The notes below the pieces were generated by a model. The model had not been told where the DNA came from. It worked only from the letters and a program-made list of their open reading frames with translations, and searched no databases. A program made the position numbers and the translations under genes. Source: Plantago major (taxonomy: Eukaryota > Streptophyta > Magnoliopsida > Lamiales > Plantaginaceae). From it: a stretch of DNA of 64,000 bases. The DNA lies in assembly GCA_026545765.1 (NCBI GenBank), contig CM048840.1, positions 48,286,580-48,350,579 on the forward strand, written 5' to 3'. Position 1 is the stretch's first letter. Each line of letters opens with the position of its first letter. Of the stretch, positions 55,291 to 64,000 are shown piece by piece.

Positions 55291-57209
55291 TATCCTTGAT
55301 GGTGAAGAGCATGATGCTGAGACTGCATCAGAAAGACCTTCTACATCTTCTCAGAAGGCCAACACACTTGATTGAAAGAAGAAGAAGATTGTCAATCTGC
55401 AAACAATCCAAGAAAAGGATTATGATAGTGATGTTGAAACCCACAACTTGATTACTGAAGTAGAAGATGAGAGACTTGTCACTCAGCACAAAAGAGCCCT
55501 ACTTGCTCCTCATATATTCTCTGCACCAAGTAGTTCAAGAAGTGAAGAGCAGGTCAAAGGTCAGTGTCTTTTAGAACTCGAAAGACACTAGTTGCCCAAG
55601 ACACAAAGATGCTAAAATCCATCCCGAAGAGATGAAGCCATTAGTCATGCTTTACTCAACAGAGCAACCAGCATAGCTCTCTCTCAGAAAGACCTAGGGT
55701 TGGTCAGGGATGAGGATTGTAACAATGCTAATGCAGCATTGAATGAAGCCAGCCATGTTGTCCTGCAAGCCAACGCCATCCTAAGGCCGCTTGAAGAGCT
55801 CAACACAAAGGAGCAGGAACTGGTTAGACAGAATAAAGAGCTGAAGAAGGAACCTTAAGAATTGGTCAAGGTGCACAACAATCTCCAGAAAAACTTTGAA
55901 ACTCTCTCTGAAGCTTATGCTATCATGAGTCAGTCATTCATGACTAAGGGGGAAGAAGAGATGCCTCATAAAGGCAGAGGAAGAAAAAGAAAACAATCAA
56001 ATCCTCCCTCCTCAAGTCAACTTGTCATTCAGGACACCACTGGAGATACCCTTGCTGAAGAAGTTGTTCCAGATCAACCAGCCAGAATGCTGAGAAGTAT
56101 GATAACTAGGGGAACCAAGTCCCTTAGAATCTCAGAAGAGAAGAAAACTTCTGAAGAAGAAAAAGAAGAAGGAGAAGTAAAAGGTCAAGAATGCTGCAAG
56201 TCTCCAATTTTGGACTTCAATGATGATCAGGATGATTATGATGAACATCCACTTCACAAGAAAAGGAGACAAGCAACCACTTCACAACCTCCTCTGGCAG
56301 CAAAGCCCTTAGCAGCTAGAACTCCTTCTGGAAATACCAAGTCATTACAAGGAACATCCACCAAAGACAAAACAAGGCAGAAGAAAGGGTTAGAGGATCT
56401 CTGACGAAGGCCACCAAAATGAAAAGCAAGAAGGGATTTCGGTTTGGCGAGTAAACAATGAAACACATCAAGAAAGGCCAATGATGCCCACATTGAGTAT
56501 ATGAAGACCGAGAATGAAGAATCTTCATATAGGTGCATTACGAACAAGAGAGGGTATTGGATTACGGAACTACAACATCTACTTGTCAATGATAAGTTTC
56601 CAACTCCCATCCTCAACCAGATCCTGAAATGGAGAGAAGGCAAGCCAGAATTGCTAAAACCTGAGCACCTTCATGCCTGGCTAAACTTTGAAGTAGAAAA
56701 GAGGAATGATGCCAGAAAGATGGACCTTTCTTTTGCCTGTCCTTACCCAAAACCTGATGATGTACACAAGGTAAGAAAACTGGATGGTAGCTATAGCAGG
56801 AAGAACAAACTAGGTGTTTCAACCTATGAGTCATTCTATATGACATTGGATGAATACCTAGATGATATACATTATCTGGAAGAAATATACAAGTATTTCA
56901 ACCTGTCTCACCGCAAGTAGACCATGCACAGGTGCAGGGAAAGTATACGGGTCAAACATTTTCTGCGGAAGAATCACAAGCTTGGCAAGAGTTACCATGA
57001 AATATGTGACTTATCCGGAAAATGAGCTCTCATCGGAAGGATTCTTTATGACTATGTCCAAGAATGCAGAAAAGTGGATGATCATGTCAACTGATCCAGA
57101 AAGGGTGCTGAAGAACTTGAGGTATTTGAACCCAAGTTGCATTTCTGAAGACTTGAAGACTAGTAACATTAGAATACTCTCTTGGAGCTTGGACTCTCCT
57201 TTGTTCTAA
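55291..57209 (+). pseudogene. Post-pol ORF region of the SIRE-like element (env-like position)
   Basis: Open pieces: 55862-56404 (long helix-forming start, then a KGRGRKRKQ basic and Glu/Lys-rich section), 56501-56920 (ITELQHLLVNDKFPTPILNQ, MTLDEYLDDIHYLEEIY) and 56960-57209 (MKYVTYPENELSSEGF). Frameshifts and stops separate them, and upstream frames near 55400-55860 are also broken (stops near 55377, 55590 and 55858). SIRE/Maximus elements carry an extra ORF here that has been called env-like. I see no signal peptide or membrane span, so the name reflects position only. Confidence 0.5.
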
Positions 57210-57527
57210 TTTACTTAGTATCTTTTGTTACTTTTTGTAATCTTGCTGATTGTTTCTAAAATTCTCTATATGTAAAAGTTTCATCTCTTTCTGTAAACTG
57301 TACCTATCTGAAGATCATACTCTCAGATACTTTTTAATAGATGACAGCTTATCAGCAAAGATCACTTCTTGTGATTTGGTTGATGTTTACTTTCTGCACT
57401 TAATTCAACTAAAATTGAATATCATTTGAAATGATTAAGTAGTGGATTGTTTTCTCTTCCAGGATTACAATTTTGTAATAGGACTTAAAAGATAGTCATG
57501 GATGACTGATCAAAAAAGGGGGAAATT

Positions 57528-58952
57528 TGTTAGGAATATATGTTAGTATTTTGATCACTCATCACATGTTCTTATCTTAGCCAGAAAGGTGATTAAGTAC
57601 TCTTGGTTCACTTGAACATTGTAAAAGAGGAAATCACTGAGTATGATTAGTCTAGTAAATCTTGTAATAAGATTATAGGTCTTTGAGTGTAATTTTTAAT
57701 TCAAGAAGACCATGAAGATCAATCCTAGCAATGGAGCTTTTCTGAAGATTAGAAGACTGAAGATTGCACAAGATTTATGAAGACACAAAGGTTTAGTCTA
57801 ACTCAGAAAGACTATGTCCCTAATCCTTTCTTAAGTACATTAACTTACTTTGGAAATATGATTCTGGACATATGACATCATGAGTATGGAGCATGCAAGC
57901 CATCAGAAAGGCTCATGTATCCGTTGAGACTAAAGGACAATGAACAGTACTATGCATTAAATGCATCGGCAGAAATGCTGCAAAAAAGCAAGTCCTCTCT
58001 GAAACAAGAGATAGTGACTTCTGAGTACATAGTTCAAGATATAAACGGATATAATTTGATAGAGAGTACAACGGATACAATTCAAATGCCTCTCAAATTT
58101 ATCTATATATATCACACACTTAGATGCTTGAAGAACATACCTTAGAACGCTCTATCTTGCAAACTTACCATCAAGCAAAGTATTCTCTCAAGCACTCTAC
58201 TATCCTTTCTTAAAGCTTTCTGTTGCTTGAAGAATCACTAGTAGTTCTAAGTTGTCCTGAATCTTAACAAGAGATTGTTATTCGTGAAAGAGTTGAACTA
58301 TCAGATACCCTTTCTGAAGCTCATTCTCCAGAACGGACACCAATTACTTTGGTCAGTAAAGAGCAGACTGCCATCCACTCAACAAGTGTATTAAGTAGTC
58401 TCGTTCTGTTTGGCTCTCTGTAAACATAACTGAAAAGTTATACGAGAAGCCTTTATGACAAAACCTTATAACCAACACCATCAAGGCGTGGAGTAGCGGA
58501 AGTACTTGATTTGGGAAATCAGGGAACAACTCCAAGGTTATCTGAGTAGAGGAGTACTTAGCTCTAGGAGCTGGGGAATAACACAGGGGGAACATTTGGT
58601 TAGGAACCATTTATTTAGGAATCTTAGAATAGGATTATTGTAAGGTGAACTCAATTATCTGTTCTAGTGAATTATAGGTCTCAGAAAGACCGAAGTGGAT
58701 TAGTTGGAGGATTACGCCACCTCCAGATACCACTATACTTGTTGTGTAATTTACCTTTCTATATTTACATTTCAGCAAAGCACACACACATACTTATTGT
58801 TTCTGCACTTACCTATCTTAAAGTCTTCCGCGCTCGGAATTTAAGTATCAGAAACCCTCAGGTTTCTGAGAAACTGTGTTTATCGATAAAAGTTTTAAAA
58901 GACTATTCACCCCCCCCTCAAGTCTTTTACTTTGCCGTTATCTGGACCAACA
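57528..58952 (+). repeat. 3' LTR of the SIRE-like element
   Basis: 1425 bp. It starts with TGTTAGGAATATATG just after the polypurine tract and ends with TTTTACTTTGCCGTTATC followed by TGGACCAACA. A C-run (58910-58917) next to GACTATTC is the counterpart of the poly-G in the minus-strand copy at 16640. The right flank is gttgg (58953-58957), the expected target duplication. No gtt-gg partner can be assigned, because the 5' end is missing. Confidence 0.82.
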
Positions 58953-61473
58953 GTTGGGTATGCTCGAAGAAGGTGTCGAGGATCGGGTCCAGGTTGCTGT
59001 TCCCCTTCGGACGGTGGTAGAGCTGAGTTCAACGTCCGGGGATGACAAAGTGGAGGAGGAGGGTCGGACTGACGATGTCATTTCCAAGGAGGAAGAAGAG
59101 GAAGAAATGTTGTCTGCCCATGTTTTCCGGAGGGAGTCAGCTGGGCACGCTGGTATGAGTCGTCAATGGACTAAAGAGGAGTTGCCCGAGGGGCTTAAGA
59201 AGGGTGAAGACGTGTTCCGGGTGAAATTCCCTCGGACGAGGGACGATGTAACTCATCCCGATCCAGAGGGTGAACTGAACGAGGAAGGTACATTGCCCAC
59301 GTGCCCTTCGATTGTGATGGCCGAGGAGGTGGAGGAGCTTCGGAGGAAGTATGAGATTCCGGAGTCCGTGGAGATTCTCATTCCGGATGAGTCGCACGCT
59401 TTTTACAATCCGCCTCCGGGGTAAATGTGCGTGCATGAGATAAGTCTTCACTGCGGGTGGCGTTTGCCAGTGGCGTCCGAGTTTTTGGACATTTTGAACG
59501 ACATGGGGTTAAGTCCTCATCAAATCATCCCCATTCCTCTCAGAAATTTGATGTGCTTCGGGGTGATGTGTAAATACAAGGGCATCCCGGTTACTTTTGA
59601 TAACTTCCGGAAGTTATTTAGTGTTAGTGTAAGTAATAGAAACACTTTGTTCTATACGCTGGTGTGTCGCCAAGCATATACTTTTTTCGTCGATCCGCTC
59701 TCCTCCCTGGGAATAAATTGGTGGAAGAGATATATCTTCGTCCGGCCCGCTCTACAGCAGGGTCAATCTGAAGTGGAAAGGACCCGATTGTGTTTTGAGA
59801 AGAAGTTTTTCCGAGGCAGGCTGCCGGACTGGAAGCCTCCGGATCGGAACGTGCCTTTGTGGATGCAAGCTCTCCACCCGAATCAAGATCTGGAGAAATA
59901 TTTTTTCCGGGGATTGATCTGCCAGCCCCTTCCCTATCTAGCTGGCTTTTCGGAGCCAAGTTTTTGTGACGGGAAGAAGGATCTGAGTAAGTTCTTCTTC
60001 ATTTGGTCACGTGGTCCCTCATCCGAGTCGGTGGTCTCTTTGTTGCTTTGTTTGTAGTAGTGGAATTTTTTTTTGTTATCATGTATTAACTTATTGTTCT
60101 TCGGATGTGCAGATTTTTAGTTCAAGTACACCATGTCCACCATGCGGGAGCTGAAGCGGAAACAAAATGCCGCTCAACAGAAGGAGATGGAGGAGGGTAC
60201 CTGAACCCAAATCATCAAGACGTCCACTGTGCTGCCAATGGAAGAGCCTTAGAATGCTGCCACTTTCCGAGTGGAGGAGACTCGGAGGGCCGTGGCAGGC
60301 GAGGAGGCCTAGACGATACCCACCCCGGACAAGGGTAAGGTGGCTGGTTCGAAGGGGGCCAAGAAACCTCCAAGGTCTGTCTCGGGACCCTCCTACCGGT
60401 GGTTCGAGTGCTGCGGCCGGACAAAAGCGTCCATCCGAATGTCCGATCCCTGCGGCCAAAAGGTATATACTGATTTTCTGGTGAGTCGGACATGGAGGCG
60501 GAAGTGGCTCGGTTGACTACTGTTCCGAAGCTGGACCGGATTGCGGAGTTGTCCGCAATTCATCAAAAGGTATATACTGATTTTCTGGGAATCTTTTCTT
60601 TGTTTGGTGTCTGTACTAATTTTGGTTTATCGTGTATCGTAGATTACGGCTGCTATTCAGGCATGTTCAATGGTGGCGGGTCAGAGGGCCCCGATGGAAG
60701 AGGATCTGGCCAAGGCTGAGGCTGTTCGGGCGGTGGAAACGTCCAAGTTGAATTCCCTGTCTGATAGGCTGAAGAAGGCCCTTGCGGCGAAGAAGGAGTG
60801 CGAAGCGGAGGCTGCAAAACTGAAGAGTGCCATTCTGTCGCTGGAAAAGGACCTCAAAGCTCATTAGGAGGGTGTGGATGAGTATGTCAGCGTCTCTCGG
60901 ACCTTCAAGGATATGATGCTGAATGAGATGTTGAAGGTCCGGATGCAAGCTGTCCAAGACTTCTTGGGGTCGGACGCTTGCAAGTTCATGCTCGAGTCCA
61001 AGTATGATGAGGCTCGGCAGGATGGCTTTGATGCAGCTATTGGGCAGCTCCGGCATAGGGGACAGATCCTGAGCGACCTTGACTTGGAGGCTGAAGGCAT
61101 TACTGCTTTTAAAGAAGCAAATGGCTCGGACTTTGCTCCGGAAGGTGTTTCGGATGAGGACTTACTTCAATGTGAGTTTGTAGAGCTTGTATGCTACGAG
61201 ACTGAGGATAAGAAGTACAATCATGGCGGTCCGTATCTGCCCTCTTTTGTGCCACGGGTGTTGATGTCCAGTGTTTTCGTTCCGTTGGAAGACCATGAGG
61301 AGCATAACCGGGACTGGCTGACTCTACCCGGTCCTGTCAAGGGTTTCTCTTCCGATCTGGACCTGATGGATCAATGCCCTGCTTTCCTAAAGGAATTAAG
61401 GGCCCAAAGGGAGAGAAGGTTGGCGCAGGAGGCCCAAGAGAGAATGGCATCGGATGCACAAGTGTCTCCATAA
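58953..61473 (+). pseudogene. Antisense extra gene of E4, 5' truncated by the SIRE-like insertion
   Basis: The same protein as in E1: LGMLEEGVEDRV at the break, then KYEIPESVEILI, NPPPG, CVHEISLHCGWRLP, and LPYLAGFSEPSF. Introns at 59987-60112 (126 nt) and 60570-60642 (73 nt) are GT-AG and match E1. Disruptions: TAA at 59422-59424; TAG just after the first acceptor; several stops between 60200 and 60320; a block near 60459-60482 copied from the next intron donor; TAG near 60865. From 60874 to 61473 one frame is open (VSRTFKDMMLNEML to RMASDAQVSP), including the KVRMQAVQDFLGSDACKFML section shared with E1. Confidence 0.78.
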
Positions 61474-62204
61474 AAAGAGGCCGCAGGTCCTTCGGGCACG
61501 CAAGCTGGCTCGTCAAGTCGTCAGGGGAGGTGAAGACGGGGTATGCCCCGGAAGCGTGTAACTCTGGTCTTCGAACCTTAAAAACTATGTTGTTGCTTTG
61601 TTACCGCGTTTCTGTATGGATAATTTTTGTTGAATTTGAACAATTGATTCGGTATCCATGGCATTGGTCCAGGCTCGGTGATGGCTCGGGACAGCTCTTA
61701 TCATTTGCTTGTATTATTTCCTTTTCAAATGCATGCTTCTTATTGTGTGTCGAATTTATAAGTTTCGTTGGCTCGGTTTGCTTGGGACATAGATCCGAGT
61801 CCATGAGGCCAAATCTCCCCAAAATAATATAATTCTCAATTGGTTGACTCATGGGTCGGTCGGACAAGATGTTTGTCTGAGTCATGGCTCCAAATGTAAA
61901 TCGTCCTAAGTAAACAGGAATGATTCGGATGTCATAAATCTTGCCTGATTTGTAACGACACGGTGTACTGGTCCGAGTCATTTCGGACTTGTGGAAAGTC
62001 GGTAAAAAGGAAGACGTTCCAAAAAGGTTGAGTGTGGGCTACGGATCACGTTTGGCGCCTCGGGCTGAGGGATCCAAGCGGGTAACAGTTCAAAATAATT
62101 CTCCCAATGAGGCTGAAAGTTTGAAAAGACTCCGGGTTGGCCCAATAACGGCCCAATTGTTGGGCCCAAGTCCAGGCCCAAGCCCATCGCCAACTGTCAT
62201 GTGC
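61474..62204 (+). other. E4 antisense gene 3' flank
   Basis: Non-coding, alignable to 4140-4770 of E1 read in reverse. GGCCCA-type boxes cluster at 62130-62190 just before the second antisense promoter. No gene is seen. Confidence 0.5.
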
Positions 62205-62244
62205 CACGTGTCGAGTGGTGATTGGCTCGCCACTTCTATATATA
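62130..62244 (+). promoter_or_regulatory. Second antisense promoter of E4
   Basis: Repeated GGCCCA boxes (62137-62185), G-box CACGTG (62205-62210), ATTGG (62221-62225) and TATATATA (62237-62244). This is the same order and similar spacing as E1 4140-4033. The downstream donor seen in E1 (GTAAGT) reads GTAATA here. Confidence 0.6.
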
Positions 62245-62481
62245 CCCCTGGATTGTACGGTTTCGTCAGATCATTCCATCCCTTTTGTAGTAATAGGTGG
62301 TTCGAATCCTGGTGTCCGGGCATCTGAACGAGTAGGTTGATTCCGCCGTTCCCATTTCATTCGTCTCGGTGGGTCCTTCGGGCACCTGAAGATGCCATCG
62401 AGTCGGACTATGTGAAAGGTAACGGATATCAGCTTCTCAGAAGGAACCCTTCTCGGATCGTCGTGCCAATCTTCTTTCTGC

Positions 62482-62686
62482 GGGGCTGTAACGTGTATCG
62501 TCAACTGCAGCCCCGGGGAAGCGGATCAGCTCGCTGGGTCCAAGGATTCCTAAACACTTACGACTTCGGAGAGTTAATTTTTCGGGACATTTGCTCCTTG
62601 CAGTATATAAGTTTCGGACATAGTTCTCGGATCAGCGTGCTAGTCTTCTTTCTCTGGGGCTGTAGTGTATCAACCACTTGAGCCCC
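62482..62686 (+). ncRNA. Pair of tandem stem-loops in the antisense leader (E4)
   Basis: GGGGCTG...CAGCCCC at 62482-62514 and GGGGCT...AGCCCC at 62656-62686, 174 bp apart, both preceded by a CTTCTTTCT tract. They are equivalent to the E1 pair at 3762-3794 and 3582-3614. The first stem has 7 bp here. Loops vary more than stems. Confidence 0.4.
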
Positions 62687-63382
62687 GGGGGAGTGGACTA
62701 GCTCGCCGTTCCCAGGGATCATGGAAGACTTGTTGGCATGGAGAGTCGAATTCTCGGGCTGTTTGCACTTCCACCATTTACCATTTTGTTGTGGTGCCCG
62801 AGGGTGCGAACCAGAAAGTGGTTGTGGTGGAAGATGCGGATCGTCTGAGAGGACCGTGGAGCTGCCTTGCCGTACCAGAGTTATCCGGTTCGGATTCAAC
62901 TTGTCCTTTTGTGCGGAAGTAGGGACTCATTATTTGGAGGTCCATTGGTTCGTGCTGTTCCTGTTTTTCCTCGGACGATTGGCTTCGGAACGGATATGCT
63001 TTATTGTTCCAGATGTTGAATATGCCGCCAAGAACTGCGTGTTTGTATTGTACAGAACGACGTAGATTACCCCCGTTTTACGTGACTCGGACGGGTGTAT
63101 CCGAACTTTGTAATTTTGTAATTTGTATTTTTTGAATAATACATGGTCTTTTGAGTGTTTGCACCTTCTTTCTTCGGCTCATTATATCACTTCATCCGAA
63201 CCGGCTGGTATAAGTCAATCTTGACGAGAAATTGATTTCTCAAGTATTTGTTGAATCAATTGGCTCGGACCTTTGTGAATAGTCCGAGGCAATGTGTTTA
63301 GGTGAATATAGCTTTCTTGCCTTGCAAAAAGTTGTATTGATTTGACGGAAATTCAAGTACAACTGATGGGCTTCAAGGACGG
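62687..63382 (+). other. E4 spacer, possible second antisense exon
   Basis: 62810-62920 keeps the NQKVVVVEDADRLR reading also present in E1, without a good acceptor. Beyond 62923 I see nothing coding. 63300-63382 resembles the E1 sequence after the pol stop. Confidence 0.35.
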
Positions 63383-64000
63383 TCAAAGAAAATGACAAAA
63401 ACTTCGACAACTGACGTAGTCTATTTTCGAAGTGTTAACGTAAGCATAAAAATTTTGCAGATTCTTAGCATTCCAGGTTCTCTTCAAGGCTCTTCCTTGG
63501 TCGTCTTCTAGCTCGAAGCTCCCATTGATTCTGGCTCCAATAACTTTGTAAGGTCCTTCCCATTCGGGCTTGAGTTTCCCGACATTGCTTAGGATGTCAG
63601 CTCTTCTGAGGACTAAGTCTCCAACTTGTATGTCTTTGGGAAAGACACACTTATTGTAGGCTCGAGCAGTCATGGCTTGGTATCGAAGTATGCTAGCTAG
63701 TGCCTCACTCCATTTGTTCTCAAGGAGCTCAACGTCGGAGGTCCTTGCGACTTCATTCTGAGCTGGGTTGTATTGTTGGATCTTTTGGGTTTCCACTACT
63801 ACGTCCGAGGGGATGAGCGCCTCGGAGCCGTAGACATGGGAGAAGGGCGTCTCCTATGTGGAAATCCGAGTCGTCGTCCTGTGTGCCCAAAGGACCGCGT
63901 CGAGATCATCTGCCCAACTGTCTTGGGAAGTCCTCAACCTTTTCTCCAAAATCTTGACGATGGTCTTGTTGGTGGCTTCTACTTGACCATTGGCTTGGGG
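63383..64000 (-). pseudogene. Integrase C-terminal part of E4 pol
   Basis: The minus strand shows ANGQVEATNKTIVKIL (triad Glu) at the window edge, then AVLWAHRTTTRIST and the C-terminal GDLVLRRADILSNVG...EGPYKVIGARINGSFELED region. A TAG near 63854 interrupts the frame before ETPFSHVYGSEAL. It is very similar to E1 2020-2554. The chain continues past the window. Confidence 0.82.

Larger units (their letters stand above)
55291..58952 (+). mobile_element. SIRE/Maximus-like copia element, 3' half
   Basis: It contains a decayed 3' ORF region, a polypurine tract AAAAAAGGGGGAAATT (57512-57527) and a 3' LTR 57528-58952 (TGTTAGGAATATATG to GGACCAACA). The LTR matches the solo LTR in unit B. Gag, pol and the 5' LTR are absent. 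Its right end abuts the antisense gene of E4 at a point where E1 is continuous (LGMFEEGVED), so this element inserted into that gene. Confidence 0.8.
58953..64000 (-). mobile_element. E1-family Tat element E4, inverted relative to E1
   Basis: It is collinear in reverse with 1-7420 of E1: antisense gene (+ strand here) 58953-61473, spacer with second antisense promoter and stem-loop pair 61474-63382, and pol (minus) from 63383 to the window edge. The start is set by the SIRE-like LTR and the rest continues beyond 64000. Confidence 0.87.

Overview
This window reads as nuclear DNA of a flowering plant, probably a eudicot. It is AT-rich and made almost entirely of nested LTR retrotransposons of plant lineages: Ty3/gypsy Tat, Ty3/gypsy Athila, a Tekay/Del-like solo LTR and Ty1/copia SIRE/Maximus. 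The promoter motifs are plant-type (TATA with telo-box and site II GGCCCA boxes) and the introns are plant-type GT-AG. I see no rRNA, tRNA, CRISPR or bacterial-type gene. Lineage names rest on recognised protein motifs, primer sites and LTR termini, not on a database search.

Layout. 1-10302 is the 3' part of a Tat element, here called E1: decayed pol on +, then an antisense intron-containing extra gene on -, a 102-bp minisatellite and the 3' LTR. 10303-50171 is a head-to-tail triplication of a non-coding host unit (A, B, C). Each unit carries a telo-box/site II/TATA promoter about 150 bp upstream of a roughly 130-nt hairpin that looks like a MIR482/2118-type microRNA precursor. Units B and C share a Tekay-like solo LTR that A lacks. 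Unit B also holds a SIRE-like solo LTR and a 26.9-kb Tat element, G (19198-46093, minus strand, TSD caaat). G contains a 13.3-kb Athila element, N1 (20464-33810, TSD tatgt). N1 contains a 5.9-kb gag-protease-only Athila derivative, N2 (25190-31073, TSD gtcga). The empty sites for G and for the Tekay-like insertion survive in unit A.

50171-58952 is a mosaic: an Athila-like LTR interrupted by a 1.1-kb insertion, a G-family fragment (F), part of another Athila-like LTR, and the 3' half of a SIRE-like copia element with its 3' LTR. That LTR abuts 58953-64000, part of a second E1-family copy (E4) lying in the opposite orientation to E1.

How the parts relate. The retrotransposon genes are mostly decayed: protease, RT, RNase H and integrase carry stops, frameshifts, deletions or lost catalytic residues. 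The signals most worth following are elsewhere: (1) the three MIR482-like hairpins, whose 3' arm is complementary to a sequence coding an NLR P-loop-like GMDGIGK; (2) palindromic cassettes in the Athila LTRs that differ even between the two LTRs of one insertion; (3) two separate antisense promoters conserved in the Tat copies, one driving a spliced antisense gene and the other lying between that gene and pol, followed in the E1 family by a duplicated stem-loop.
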